Of a DNA stretch of 64,000 nucleotides, positions 36,727 to 46,483 are shown in pieces; position 1 is the first letter of the stretch, and the number at the start of each line of letters is the position of its first letter. This stretch comes from Phycisphaeraceae bacterium (GTDB lineage Bacteria; Planctomycetota; Phycisphaerae; Phycisphaerales; UBA1924), in NCBI GenBank assembly GCA_019636695.1, contig JAHBXD010000003.1:124001-188000 (forward strand), read 5' to 3'. Below the pieces are notes generated by a model, which saw nothing but the letters and a program-made list of their open reading frames with translations, did not search any database and was not told the origin of the DNA. Made by a program: the position numbers and the translations under genes.

Positions 36727-38007
36727 TTGCCACCCGTCGATGCGACCGAGTCGCCATCTGCCTGCGCATCCATGAGTAGCGCCGCCGATGGCGTGGTTGC
36801 AGCTGAGCATGCCGCCTCGGCCATCAAGGAGTCAGGGGTTCGACCAGACCTGCTGCTGGCTTTTGTTTCAGGGGCGCACGTGCCTTCGGCGGCGGCGATT
36901 TCTACTGTGCTTCGTCGGCAACTGGACCCGGGGTGCCTGCTGGGCGTTTCGGCCAGCGGGGTAATCAGCGGGGGAATCGAGGTCGAGCACGGGCCGGCGA
37001 TTGCTCTTCTCGGGCTACGGCTTCCTGGGACGAACCTTCGTGTGTTCGGGAGCGATGATCTCGCGGCGATTCCGGGGCACGATGCCCCGACTGAAAAATT
37101 GGCGAGAGTGATGGGCGCGGGTCCGGATCTTCGCACGACGATCCTGCTGGCCGACCCTTTCTCAGTGCCGATCCAGGCGTTGCTGCCCGAGTTCGACCTT
37201 GCGCTTCGCCATGCCCAGGCAACAGCCCCGGTGATCGGGGGGTTAGCCTCCGGCGCGCATGTTCCGGGGGGAAACGCCCTCTTCCTGAATGACAGGACAC
37301 TCCATCGCGGATTCGTCGCCGTGTCAATTGCAGGCCGGGTCTCGGTCGATACCGTCGTCAGTCAGGGGGCCAGGCCTATCGGCCCGAACCTGATCATTAC
37401 GAAGGCTCGCAAAAACCTCATCATGCAAATCGGGCAGCGCCCGGCCATTGCCGTCATTGAAGAAGTCGTCAACGCCATGCCGGGCCGCGAAAGACAACTT
37501 CTTGCCGGCGGGTTGATGATCGGCCGCGTAATTGATGAGAGTAAACGCCGGTTCGGTCGAGGCGATTATCTTGTTCGACGCATTACGGGCATGGATGCCG
37601 CCAGCGGCTCGATCGCAGTTGACGGCCTCTTTCGCGCGGGGCAGACCATCTGCCTGCATGCGCGGCACCCCGAAACCGCATCGAGCGACCTTTCCCTCCT
37701 GCTCGATGCGCAGGCGCTCCACGAAGCGCCCGCAGCTGCACTGCTGATCTCATGCAATGCAAGGGGTTCGCGGCTTTTTGATCGCCCGCATCATGATGCT
37801 TCGGCCGTGGTCAGAGCCTTTTCTCCCACGATGCCCGGTGAGCAACTCGCGGCGGGCGGTAAGCCCATCCGCGCAGGAGGAAGCAGAATCCCGATGTCCG
37901 GCTTCTTCGCCTCGGGCGAAATCGGCCCCATCGCCGGTCGCACCTTTGTTCACGGATATACCGCATGCCTGGCGCTCTTCCGACGCGCCACTTCCGAGCA
38001 CCCCTGA
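36727..38007 (+). CDS. FIST-domain sensory protein
   Basis: 426 residues with FIST N (about 30-240) and FIST C (about 245-400) regions: LLLAFVSGAHVPSAAAISTVL, CLLGVSASGVISGG, PVIGGLASGA, AIAVIEEVVN, MSGFFASGEIGPIAGRTFVHGYTA. FIST domains probably bind small ligands such as amino acids and are usually wired to kinases or cyclases; none is adjacent here. The TTG start at 36727 is preferred as AGGAG is well spaced before it, whereas ATG 36772 has none. Confidence 0.82.
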   Translation: MPPVDATESPSACASMSSAADGVVAAEHAASAIKESGVRPDLLLAFVSGAHVPSAAAISTVLRRQLDPGCLLGVSASGVISGGIEVEHGPAIALLGLRLPGTNLRVFGSDDLAAIPGHDAPTEKLARVMGAGPDLRTTILLADPFSVPIQALLPEFDLALRHAQATAPVIGGLASGAHVPGGNALFLNDRTLHRGFVAVSIAGRVSVDTVVSQGARPIGPNLIITKARKNLIMQIGQRPAIAVIEEVVNAMPGRERQLLAGGLMIGRVIDESKRRFGRGDYLVRRITGMDAASGSIAVDGLFRAGQTICLHARHPETASSDLSLLLDAQALHEAPAAALLISCNARGSRLFDRPHHDASAVVRAFSPTMPGEQLAAGGKPIRAGGSRIPMSGFFASGEIGPIAGRTFVHGYTACLALFRRATSEHP

Positions 38008-38044
38008 TTCCGTGATGCAGCGAATATTCCGTGATGCAGCGAAC
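38007..38044. repeat. 19-bp tandem duplication at the end of the FIST gene
   Basis: ATTCCGTGATGCAGCGAAT (38007-38025) is followed by a copy differing at the last base (38026-38044). The first base is the last base of the FIST stop codon, so the coding sequence is unaffected. Confidence 0.8.
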
Positions 38045-38175
38045 ACCAATATCGCGGCATGCTGGTATGCGTGTCCGGAGGATTGCTGTTCGAGTCGACT
38101 CCTGACACGAAAGAACACCATTTGTGCGACGATCGGCAAACACACTTGACGCGCTTTGCGCACAGGAGATCGAAA

Positions 38176-38607
38176 TTACTCTTCCGATGGCTGGGGCAAC
38201 CCCCGCCAACGGAAGACCTGCGCAACGCGCCCTTGCGTGCTCAATCGGCTGTCTCGCATCTCGACGAGCGAGCCATCCACAAAATACAACCAGCGCTCAA
38301 ACGAGTTGCGCCAATCGCTCCGGATCGCCATGACCTGCCACTCTTCGACCACCGCTCCTTCGATTGAAGCCGAGGACTTGAGCGAAAGCAGGTCTGCAGG
38401 GTACAGCGCCAGCACTTCATCGCGATGCATCCCGAGGCGCACTCGATGGTTCTGACGCATGACTTCTTCGAACTGGGCCGCATTGACCGAACGACTTCCG
38501 GCGTACGGCGTCGAGGGGCGTGAATGCGAGCGAACAGAAATGCATCCGCTGAGCATGGAAGTCAGGGCCAAAGCCCCGACAACGGCAATGGTGGGTGTTT
38601 TCATCAT
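38176..38607 (-). CDS. Lipoprotein of unknown function
   Basis: 143 residues. A signal ending in the lipobox LSGC (C22) is followed by a small domain with VRLGMHRDEVLALYPAD, a pattern like the SmpA/OmlA (BamE-like) start where a G-M-x-x-x-V turn precedes a helix, and VEEWQVMAIRSDWRNSFERWLYFVDGSLVEM. A BamE-like fold is therefore plausible but unproven. It is convergent with the FIST gene; no operon partner. Confidence 0.68.
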   Translation of the reverse strand: MMKTPTIAVVGALALTSMLSGCISVRSHSRPSTPYAGSRSVNAAQFEEVMRQNHRVRLGMHRDEVLALYPADLLSLKSSASIEGAVVEEWQVMAIRSDWRNSFERWLYFVDGSLVEMRDSRLSTQGRVAQVFRWRGLPQPSEE

Positions 38608-38683
38608 GGCCAGTGATTATTCGGAGGATCAAGGCACAGATTTCTACCCCCGTGCCGCCGCAATTGTAACAACCGGCCGCGGC

Positions 38684-40048
38684 TCAATCCCGGGCAGGGA
38701 GCACCAGCCCGCGGCATTCCCCGAGGCCGATGCGCCGGAAACCCTCCCGATGGGCATACCCCCGAAGAATCACTTCGTCACCATCGGCAAGGAAAGTCCG
38801 CTGCTCACCCGTCGGGAGCGTAATCGGGGAACGCGCTGGATCGGCCCCGGGACCATTCCAGGTCAGTTCGAGCATGCATCCGCGTGAACCCCGATCCGTT
38901 CCGCTCACGGTGCCGCTGGCGATCAGGTCGCCCGGTTCAAGATTGCACCCGCCGCTGGTGTGATGGGTGACCATCTGCGCAAGCGTCCAATACATGCGGT
39001 CAAAATTCACGCTGCTCAGCTTCACGGGCGGTGTGCCCGCCTCGCGCATCGCGGCCGACTGCATCCATACTTCGAGCATGAGGTCGATTCCGCCTCGCGC
39101 CTGATCATCCTCATCAAGCAGGTAGGAAAGTGGCTGCGGGTCGCTGCTGGGTCGGGCGCGTGCGGCGGTGCGAAAAGGCGCAATCGCCTCCATCGTCACG
39201 ACGAACGGAGAAACCGACGTGGCGAAGTTCTTGGCCAGAAACGGGCCGAGCGGCTGGTACTCCCACTTCTGCATGTCTCGGGCCGACCAGTCGTTCACAA
39301 GGCAGATGCCGAAGAGCCGATCTTCTGCTCGGCCGATCGAAACATGCTCCCCCATCGCGTTCGATCCGGCGATGAAAGCGCCCAGTTCGAGTTCATAGTC
39401 GAGCATGGCACAAGGGCCGAAGACCGGCGGCTGATCTTCCCGCGGACGCGTCTGCCCGCGCGGACGGCGGATCGGGGTTCCTCCGGCCACGATGCTCGAA
39501 GCACGCCCGTGATAGCCGATGGGAATCCACTTGTAGTTCGGAAGCAACGGGGCATCGGGCCGAAACATCGCCCCCACGTTCGAAGCATGATCGATCGACG
39601 CGTAGAAATCGGTGTAATCCCCGATTCGTGCGGGCAGAAGCCACTTGGCGCCCGCCGCAGGCATCATGGCGCTCTCGCGGAGGTCTCGACGATCGCGGAG
39701 TTCGGGGCTGTCGTGACGAAGGATCGAAACCAAGCGGCGACGGAGTGTCGAGACGGCTTCATTGCCCTGCGCCATCAGCAGGTTGAGGTGGTCAACCTGG
39801 AGCGAGAGCACCAGATCACTCTCCGGATCGCCTAGAAGCCCCGCATCTCCGAGTTCCAGAAGGTCGAGCAGTTGATCGCCGATCGCCACGCAAATCCGCG
39901 GATCTTCAGGCGCCGCGGCCGAGCCACCCCCGCGCTCGACAACGCAGAAAGGCAGATTCTGGATCGGGAAATCGCTCGCCGGGTCATTCGCGGATTCGAC
40001 CCACGACTGTAATGACGCATCGTGCGTGGAATTGACACGCGCTGCCAA
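38684..40048 (-). CDS. fahA: Fumarylacetoacetase
   Basis: 454 residues. Fumarylacetoacetase cleaves fumarylacetoacetate to fumarate and acetoacetate, the last step of tyrosine degradation. The N-terminal SH3-like domain (SDFPIQNLPFCVVE) and the catalytic domain are complete: DYTDFYASIDHASNVGAMFR, IPIGYHGRASSIVAGG, CAMLDYELELGAFI, IFGICLVNDWSARDMQKWEY (in part) and SGTVSGTDRGSRGCMLELTW. The TTG at 40048 is chosen because AAGGAGGT precedes it at 6 nt; the first ATG upstream has none. Other genes of the pathway are not nearby. Confidence 0.93.
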   Translation of the reverse strand: MAARVNSTHDASLQSWVESANDPASDFPIQNLPFCVVERGGGSAAAPEDPRICVAIGDQLLDLLELGDAGLLGDPESDLVLSLQVDHLNLLMAQGNEAVSTLRRRLVSILRHDSPELRDRRDLRESAMMPAAGAKWLLPARIGDYTDFYASIDHASNVGAMFRPDAPLLPNYKWIPIGYHGRASSIVAGGTPIRRPRGQTRPREDQPPVFGPCAMLDYELELGAFIAGSNAMGEHVSIGRAEDRLFGICLVNDWSARDMQKWEYQPLGPFLAKNFATSVSPFVVTMEAIAPFRTAARARPSSDPQPLSYLLDEDDQARGGIDLMLEVWMQSAAMREAGTPPVKLSSVNFDRMYWTLAQMVTHHTSGGCNLEPGDLIASGTVSGTDRGSRGCMLELTWNGPGADPARSPITLPTGEQRTFLADGDEVILRGYAHREGFRRIGLGECRGLVLPARD

Positions 40049-40165
40049 TGGAGACCTCCTTGGTCCGCCCGCCGCGAACCTCGGGGGCCCCGCGGGCACC
40101 TACGCATCGATCTGTGTACGTGGTCCGGACCGTGCAGCGCCCGGTTCAGACCGCCCAAGCCTGTC

Positions 40166-40555
40166 TCATCCGCCCGACTTCCCGCCGGTGACGTGCTTGA
40201 GACCGCGACGACGATCACGCAGACGCCGGCTCTTGCCCTGACGTTCACGCAAGTAATACAGCTTGGCGCGCCGAGCGTCGCCCCGCCGCACAATCTCGAT
40301 CTTGGCGATCATCGGCGAGTTGATCGGCCAGACTCGCTCGATCCCGACCTCATCGACCAGGCGGCGGACCGTGATCATGTCGCTGATCCCGCGTCCGCGA
40401 CGAGCAATCAACACTCCCTGAAAGACCTGGATGCGCTCCTTGTCGCCTTCGACAATGCGCGTGTGAACATTGATCGTGTCGCCGATGCTCAGCATCGGGA
40501 GATCCGTCTTTATGGCGGAGGCGTTGATGCTCTCGATCAGACGTTGGGTGTCCAT
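40166..40555 (-). CDS. rplS: Ribosomal protein bL19
   Basis: 129 residues at the 30S/50S interface. The family core is seen in LPMLSIGDTINVHTRIVEGDKERIQVFQGVLIARRG (in part), FTVRR-type MITVRRLVDEVGIERVWPINSP and AKLYYLRERQGKSRRLRDRR. The C-terminal Lys/Gly-rich tail is slightly extended. rpsP, rimM and trmD, which usually accompany rplS, are not adjacent. Confidence 0.96.
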   Translation of the reverse strand: MDTQRLIESINASAIKTDLPMLSIGDTINVHTRIVEGDKERIQVFQGVLIARRGRGISDMITVRRLVDEVGIERVWPINSPMIAKIEIVRRGDARRAKLYYLRERQGKSRRLRDRRRGLKHVTGGKSGG

Positions 40556-40690
40556 GGTCGGCTCGCTGGATCAGGGGGCCATACGGCCCCGGGTCTATTC
40601 CGCCCGTGGCCGAAGGCCATCCCGGGCAGGCCCGAACACTAGGCGGGCATGCGGGGGGGGTCCAACCGCTGTCCCCGGGCGCAGGGGCCG

Positions 40691-41629
40691 CTAGGCCTCA
40701 GCAAAATCATTCCACGATGTGTACACCCCGGTCTTCTCTTTGACCAACTGCCGGAGCACGTCGTTCAGGAGCGTGCTTGCCCCGAATCGGAAAAGTTCGG
40801 GCGTCAGCCATCTGCCACCAAGGGTTTCCCTAACAAGCACGAGATACTGCAATGCCGACTTGGCTGTGCGGATCCCCCCGGCCGGCTTCATGCCATAGAC
40901 GGGGCCACTCGGGGCGAATGGGGATTTCGCCGTATTTTCACCCACAAGCGCCCGGTCACGAATGGCCTCGAGCATGACCAAGGTGACAGGCATGGTCGCC
41001 GCGGGCGAGACTTTGCCTGTGCTGGTCTTGATGAAATCGCCTGGGCGGATGTGGTCGAGCGCGAGATCGCTGGCGCGTCGAACGTTGTCGAGGGTTTCCA
41101 GTTCACCGGTTTCGAGGATGACCTTGAGGTGGGCCGGCCCGCAGGCGGCGACGACTTCGGCGATTTCTTTCCCGACTTCCTTATACCTTCCCGCGAGAAA
41201 CGCGCCGCGGTTGATGACCATGTCGATTTCATCCGCCCCATCGCGCACCGCGAGTTGAACATCACGGATGCGCACCGCGAGGGGGTATTGCCCGCTGGGG
41301 AACCCTGTCGCAACACTCGCGATTTTGACTGGACCGCCCGCGAGATGCGAACGGGCGACTTTGACGAGGCTGGGATAGACGCACACCGCCGCGACGGAAG
41401 GCAATCGCTCGCCCAGAACTTCCTCATCTCGTTCAAAGGGCCGCAAGGCCTTGCGGCAGAGGCTCTTGACTTTCTCGGGCGAATCCTTGCCTTCGAGGGT
41501 GGTCAGGTCGATCATGGCAAGGGCGAGTTTGAGGCCCGCGACTTTGGCTTCTTTTTTGATGGAGCGTGTGGCAAGGATCGCGCAACGGCGCTCAACCATG
41601 ACGCGATCGACCGTGGGGCTGGCGAGCAT
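40691..41629 (-). CDS. deoC: Deoxyribose-phosphate aldolase
   Basis: 312-residue class I aldolase that splits deoxyribose 5-phosphate to glyceraldehyde 3-phosphate and acetaldehyde. Key blocks are AMIDLTTLEGKDSPEKV, AAVCVYPSLVKVARSHL, VKIASVATGFPSGQYP, GADEIDMVINRGAFLAG and the Schiff-base lysine in DFIKTSTGKVSPAA. It is longer than the E. coli enzyme (259), in line with the eukaryote-like long form. ATG 41629 begins close to the fold; an upstream ATG at 41683 is possible. Confidence 0.94.
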   Translation of the reverse strand: MLASPTVDRVMVERRCAILATRSIKKEAKVAGLKLALAMIDLTTLEGKDSPEKVKSLCRKALRPFERDEEVLGERLPSVAAVCVYPSLVKVARSHLAGGPVKIASVATGFPSGQYPLAVRIRDVQLAVRDGADEIDMVINRGAFLAGRYKEVGKEIAEVVAACGPAHLKVILETGELETLDNVRRASDLALDHIRPGDFIKTSTGKVSPAATMPVTLVMLEAIRDRALVGENTAKSPFAPSGPVYGMKPAGGIRTAKSALQYLVLVRETLGGRWLTPELFRFGASTLLNDVLRQLVKEKTGVYTSWNDFAEA

Positions 41630-41710
41630 GCTCGGAGTATAGAAACACACCGACGGGCGTCGCGAAGGCAACCCGGCGAGCAACGTGCCGCGGGGAGATC
41701 CCCGGACAAA

Positions 41711-43651
41711 TCAGATGCCTAGGGACGATGCGGCCCGGGGCGAGTGATCGCCCTCGATCTGCATGCGAAGAAAATCCGCATAACGCCCGCTGCGTTCGAG
41801 CAGTTCTTCGTGTGTTCCCTGCTCGATGATTCGCCCGTGTTCGAGCACCACGATCAGGTCGGCGTGCCTGACCGTGCTCAAACGATGGGCGATGACAAAG
41901 CACGTGCGATCGCGCATCAGGCTTCGCAGACCGCGCTGAATCAGCGCTTCGCTCTCGCTGTCGAGGTTGCTCGTCGCCTCGTCCAGAATCAGGATGCGAG
42001 GATCAGCCAGCACCGCCCGGGCGATGGCGATCCGCTGGCGTTGCCCGCCGCTGAGCCGTACACCTCTCTCGCCGATGATGGTGTCATACCCGTGTTCGAG
42101 CGCCTCGATGAAACCATCGGCATTCGCCGCACGCGCGGCGGCCTGAATGCGAGGCAGATCAACTCCGCGCGCGGCATAGGCGATGTTCTCTCGCACGGTT
42201 CCGTCGAACAGAAAAACATCTTGTTCTACGATGCCCAGGATCGCCCGGTACGAGCGGACATCGATCTCGCGAAGATCACGCCCATCGAGCAGCACACGCC
42301 CCATGGTCGGGTCATAAAATCTCGCCACAAGATTGCACAGGGTGGTCTTGCCGCTGCCGCTCGGCCCGACCAGCGCGACCGTGGTGCCGGCCGGGGCAAC
42401 CAGGTCGATCTCGGAAAGCACCGGCGACTCGCCCGTCGGATAGCGAAACTGCACGCCCTCGAACCGCACTTCCCCCCGCACGGCCGCGCGATCGAGCACG
42501 ACGCCTGATCGGCCGACGCTCTCAAACTCGCGCGGTTCATCCAAGAGGTCGAGCACGCGGTCAAACCCGGCGAGTTGATCCTGCACGCCCGCGGCACTGA
42601 CCACCAGCGTCTCGATCGGCCCGAGCATCATCAGCAGATACGCCGTGAACATCATGAGATCGCCGACCGTCAAGGCCCCTCGCGTCACCTGCCACCCGCC
42701 GTAGAGCAACACCGCACCGCTCGCCACGGGAACAAGCAACTGCCACACGATCTCGATGCCTCGACTCCACCACCAGTTCAAAATCTGCTGCCGCACGAAG
42801 AGGCCATTCCCCACGGTGAACCGCGCGGCTTCACCGGCCTCGCGGCTGAAGCCGCGGACGATGCGCATCCCGGAAAAAGTTTCCGTCGCCTGGGCATCGA
42901 CCACCTGCCGCGTCTGACGGACATCGCGCCACAACGGACGCAAGCGGCCGATCCAGGTTCGATGGGTCATCCACACCGTGGGAATCAGCAGCAACGACCC
43001 CAGCAACAGCCGCCAATCGACGACTGCGAGAATGATGAGCGTTCCCGCAAGCTGAATCATCGCTTTCCAAGGGTTGTAAATCAGCGAGAACACAAGGTCT
43101 CCGGCCGACCCCGCGTCATCGCGGAGTATGCTCGCCACACCCCCGCTCTTGATCTGGTGAATGCGATGCAGCGGAAGCCGCACGGCATGGGCAAAGGCCA
43201 TCCGCCGGATCCGCAGCTGAAGAATCTTGGATGTCTTGGTCGCGTGCCAACGACCCCACATGCCGATCGCGATGCTCGCTACCGCCAGCCCGAGCATGGC
43301 GCCGCTCAAGATCCAGAGCAGCGTCATCCGATCACGCGAAACCGCCAGCCACGCCGGAAGCCCCTCTGGGCCGGGCGTGTCGAGCAGAATGTAATCAAGC
43401 GCGACCTTCGTCGAGGCCGGCATCGCCAGCCCCAGTAATGTCGAGAGCGTAAGGGTCACCAATGCCGCGCCAAGCACCGCGCGACGGCCGCGGAGAAGCC
43501 CCACAAGCGCACCGACAAGTTCAAAGAACGAGCGCTGCCGCTTGCACGCCTTCGTCGGCGTACCCCCATCTTCAACTGTCTTGGTGCTGGTCCGACGGTT
43601 CCGTAGGTAGTCTCGAAACCGGTTTCTGCTGCTGCGACGCCCAAACGACAT
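41711..43651 (-). CDS. ABC exporter, MsbA-like half-transporter
   Basis: 646 residues. Residues about 45-350 form a six-helix exporter membrane domain. The nucleotide-binding domain has Walker A VGPSGSGKTTLCNL, Q loop VEQDVFLFDGTVRENI, signature RLSGGQRQRIAIARA, Walker B RILILDEATSNLD and H loop IAHRLSTV. It should work as a homodimer; lipid A or another lipid/drug is the likely cargo, given that ompH-lpxD-lpxC start on the opposite strand 136 nt away. Substrate cannot be read from sequence. Confidence 0.9.
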   Translation of the reverse strand: MSFGRRSSRNRFRDYLRNRRTSTKTVEDGGTPTKACKRQRSFFELVGALVGLLRGRRAVLGAALVTLTLSTLLGLAMPASTKVALDYILLDTPGPEGLPAWLAVSRDRMTLLWILSGAMLGLAVASIAIGMWGRWHATKTSKILQLRIRRMAFAHAVRLPLHRIHQIKSGGVASILRDDAGSAGDLVFSLIYNPWKAMIQLAGTLIILAVVDWRLLLGSLLLIPTVWMTHRTWIGRLRPLWRDVRQTRQVVDAQATETFSGMRIVRGFSREAGEAARFTVGNGLFVRQQILNWWWSRGIEIVWQLLVPVASGAVLLYGGWQVTRGALTVGDLMMFTAYLLMMLGPIETLVVSAAGVQDQLAGFDRVLDLLDEPREFESVGRSGVVLDRAAVRGEVRFEGVQFRYPTGESPVLSEIDLVAPAGTTVALVGPSGSGKTTLCNLVARFYDPTMGRVLLDGRDLREIDVRSYRAILGIVEQDVFLFDGTVRENIAYAARGVDLPRIQAAARAANADGFIEALEHGYDTIIGERGVRLSGGQRQRIAIARAVLADPRILILDEATSNLDSESEALIQRGLRSLMRDRTCFVIAHRLSTVRHADLIVVLEHGRIIEQGTHEELLERSGRYADFLRMQIEGDHSPRAASSLGI

Positions 43652-43787
43652 GCCGCATCGTAGGGGTTTGTCCCCCTGTTCCGGGGGCGGCGGTCACGAA
43701 TCGGCCGTTGCGGCGGTATGATTGCACCTGCCTCCGGATGAAGCGCCCGGGATCTCCCCGGGGCTGGAGGCCGATGGAGAAGATCTC

Positions 43788-44399
43788 ATGAGGCAACGTC
43801 GGATCGCAGCCTGTGTAGCGATCGGGTGCGCATTGGTCGGCGCTGCGGCGCTCGCCGGATGGGGCATGGTGCACACAAAGCAGGCCCAGCCCGTGGCCGT
43901 AGCGCTGGTTGACCTTGATCGACTGTTCAACCAGCTCGACGAGTTTCGGAAGATCCAGTCGAACATGAGCGCCCAGCGCGACTCAGCCCGCGCCAGCATT
44001 GACCGCCTGACTCGCGACATCGAGCGCATCGACGACGAACTCAAGACCGCCAATCGCTCGGCCGACGAGCAGCGCCAACTCCGGGCCGAACGCTTCGTCA
44101 AAACTCGGACGCGCGAGATCGAGGTCGAAGTTCGTCAGGCGCAGATTGAATATGACTTCGGCACGGCGCTGACTGAGGTCTATGAGCGAGCCAATCGTGC
44201 GATCGCCGAAATTGCCCGCGAGCAGGGGTATGCACTCGTCATGCTCGACGATCGTGAAACCAAAATCCCCCCTCCCACCAACACGGCCGCGGTTATGGCC
44301 GCCATCACGTCACGAAAGGTGCTCTTCGCCGTCGACTCTGTCGACATCACCGGCTTGGTCGCCACCCGCATGAATAACAACTACGCGGCGGGCAAATGA
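43788..44399 (+). CDS. OmpH/Skp-family periplasmic protein
   Basis: 203 residues. A membrane/signal segment (AACVAIGCALVGAAALAGW) precedes a coiled-coil hairpin (FRKIQSNMSAQRDSARASID to about 170) with the Skp-like end IAEIAREQGYALVMLDDR. Skp holds unfolded outer-membrane proteins in the periplasm. It is followed 3 nt later by lpxD, matching the skp-lpxD order of many Gram-negative bacteria. GGAGA stands before ATG 43788. BamA is not next to it. Confidence 0.85.
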   Translation: MRQRRIAACVAIGCALVGAAALAGWGMVHTKQAQPVAVALVDLDRLFNQLDEFRKIQSNMSAQRDSARASIDRLTRDIERIDDELKTANRSADEQRQLRAERFVKTRTREIEVEVRQAQIEYDFGTALTEVYERANRAIAEIAREQGYALVMLDDRETKIPPPTNTAAVMAAITSRKVLFAVDSVDITGLVATRMNNNYAAGK

Positions 44400-44402
44400 G
44401 CC

Positions 44403-45503
44403 ATGACACCCACGGCTGCACCGGCGCCTGATGCTGTGCGTCAGGCGCCGCCCGAACCTGAGCAGGGCATGAACGTCACGACGGGCGACCTGGCCCGTTT
44501 GCTGGATGCCGAACTTCTCGGCCCCGCCGAACTGGCGATCCGTACGTTCTGCCCTATCCACGAGGCCGAACCCGGCTCTCTGACGTTCATCCGTGATGTG
44601 CAATTCGCCTCGGCGTGGGCGACCAGCCGGGCATCCTGTGCCTTGGTCACGCGCGGGGTCGATGTGCCCGGACATGATCCTTCGGCACGCGCCTTGTTGA
44701 TCGTTCCCAACGCCGACCTGGCCCTTGCTCGATTGATGGGCATGTTCAAGAAAACAGGTCCGACCCCGTTCGTCGGCATCCACCCTTCCGCTGTGGTTGC
44801 CCCTTCGGCCCGCATCGGGGCCGGCGCGGGCATCGGCCCCAACTGCACGATCGGCGAGCGTGCTGTCATCGGGCCTGGAGCACAGCTCCTTGCAAACGTC
44901 TTCATCGGCGAAAACGTCCGCATCGGCGATGACTCTGTGCTCCATCCCGGCGTGGTCGTGCTCGAAAACTGCTCGATCGGCAATCGCTGCCAACTCGCTC
45001 CCGGAGTCGTCGTCGGCGCAGACGGCTTCGGATATGCCCATAGCCCCGAAGGCCCGGTCAAAATTCCGCATATCGGCGGCGTCCGCATTGAAGACGACGT
45101 CGAAATCGGCGCAAACACCTGCGTCGATCGTGCAAAAACCGGGGATACGACCATCGGCGCGCAGACAAAAATCGACAACCTTGTCCAGATTGCCCACAAC
45201 TGCCGCATCGGGCGCGCTGTCATCATCTGTGGCAACTCGGCCCTTGCGGGGTCTGTCCGTGTCGGCGACGGGGCCATGATCGGCGGCAGCGTCAAGATCA
45301 ACGACGGCGTCAGTATCGGCGCCGGCGCCCGCATTGGCGCCAACTCCGGCGTCATGAATGACATCCCCGCGGGTGAGAACTGGCTCGGGATTCCCGCTTC
45401 GCCCTCTCGCGAAGCGCTCGCCCAATGGGCCGCCATTCGCCGCCTTCCGCGGCTGCTTCAGCGGCTGCGCCGCCGTTCGAAGCTCGACGGAGCCGCCGAT
45501 TGA
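44403..45503 (+). CDS. lpxD: UDP-3-O-acylglucosamine N-acyltransferase
   Basis: 366 residues. LpxD adds the second acyl chain in lipid A synthesis. The N-terminal uridine-binding domain ([15 protein letters not shown] ... [18 protein letters not shown]) is followed by a left-handed beta helix of hexapeptide repeats ([20 protein letters not shown] and onward). The catalytic His region is [15 protein letters not shown]-terminal helix with several Arg ([14 protein letters not shown]) ends it. The ompH gene ends 3 nt before and the lpxC TTG overlaps its stop. Confidence 0.94.
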   Translation: MTPTAAPAPDAVRQAPPEPEQGMNVTTGDLARLLDAELLGPAELAIRTFCPIHEAEPGSLTFIRDVQFASAWATSRASCALVTRGVDVPGHDPSARALLIVPNADLALARLMGMFKKTGPTPFVGIHPSAVVAPSARIGAGAGIGPNCTIGERAVIGPGAQLLANVFIGENVRIGDDSVLHPGVVVLENCSIGNRCQLAPGVVVGADGFGYAHSPEGPVKIPHIGGVRIEDDVEIGANTCVDRAKTGDTTIGAQTKIDNLVQIAHNCRIGRAVIICGNSALAGSVRVGDGAMIGGSVKINDGVSIGAGARIGANSGVMNDIPAGENWLGIPASPSREALAQWAAIRRLPRLLQRLRRRSKLDGAAD

Positions 45504-46375
45504 ACGCCCGCTGCACGCTTGCAGGCCCGGTCGCCGCGCGTGGGGAGGCGCTCTTCTCTGGCCGCCCCGCCATGTTTGCGATTCGCCCTGCCGAGAACGG
45601 CGGCATCCGCTTCCGGAGGGTTGACCTGCCCGGGCGGCCCGAGATCCCGGCCTTGATCGACCATCTCGACCCGACACCCGTGCATGCTGCCTTCCGCAAT
45701 ATGCCCGCGCGTTGCACGACGCTCGGCACCGCCGATGCCCGCATCGCCCTGACCGAGCACATTCTCGGCGCGCTCCACGGCCTCGGCATCACCGATGCCG
45801 TGATCGAAGTCGACGGCCCGGAGATGCCGATCTTCGACGGTTCGGCGGGCATGTTCACCATTCAGATCCGCGCCATCGGGGTAACCGCCCTTCCCGACTG
45901 CATCGCCCCGGTGCCAGTAACAACGCCGATCACCATCAACGACGGCAAGGGCGGCATCATCACCGCATCGCCGCGAACTTCGCCGGGCTGTTCATACACA
46001 TACCACCTCGATTACGGCCCCAACCCCGCGCTCGCCCCGCAAAGCGCAACATGGACCCGAGACGATGATCGATCAGGCGAGATCTTCGCCCGTCAGGTCG
46101 CTCCCGCACGCACATTCTGCCTTGAAGAAGAAGCCCGCGCGATGCACAAAGCAGGACTCTTCACCCATCTCGATTTCAGCGACATGCTGGTGCTCGGCCC
46201 CTACGGGCCGATCGACAACGAACTGCGCTACATCGATGAACCTTCGCGTCACAAATTGCTCGATCTGATCGGCGATCTCGCCCTTGTCGGTCGGCCGATC
46301 CAGGCCGATATCGTCGCGACCCGCTCCGGCCACGCCCTCAACCACGAACTCGCTCGTGCCATCGCCCGCCTCTGA
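45500..46375 (+). CDS. lpxC: UDP-3-O-acyl-N-acetylglucosamine deacetylase
   Basis: 291-residue zinc deacetylase, the committed step of lipid A synthesis. Zinc-site motifs are [13 protein letters not shown] (first His), [14 protein letters not shown] (His and Asp ligands) and the catalytic His in [21 protein letters not shown] is also conserved. The N-terminal GLHSG loop is degenerate (ALFSG). The TTG start at 45500 overlaps the lpxD stop as TTGA, giving coupled translation; there is no later ATG that keeps the first strand. FabZ is not fused, unlike in some phyla. Confidence 0.92.
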   Translation: MNARCTLAGPVAARGEALFSGRPAMFAIRPAENGGIRFRRVDLPGRPEIPALIDHLDPTPVHAAFRNMPARCTTLGTADARIALTEHILGALHGLGITDAVIEVDGPEMPIFDGSAGMFTIQIRAIGVTALPDCIAPVPVTTPITINDGKGGIITASPRTSPGCSYTYHLDYGPNPALAPQSATWTRDDDRSGEIFARQVAPARTFCLEEEARAMHKAGLFTHLDFSDMLVLGPYGPIDNELRYIDEPSRHKLLDLIGDLALVGRPIQADIVATRSGHALNHELARAIARL

Positions 46376-46483
46376 TGCACTCCGTCCGCATCGCGTACGG
46401 GTGGAGCGCCCGAACCTTCCATTGCGCACGACTCGCCCCGCCGCACGCCCCTAGACTTCCTCCCCCATCTTCAGGAGGAATGT

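Noticed and set aside
44310-45677. Minus-strand ORF of 455 codons over lpxD
   Set aside because: Low-complexity Asp/Ala repeats that mirror the hexapeptide repeats of LpxD on the other strand.
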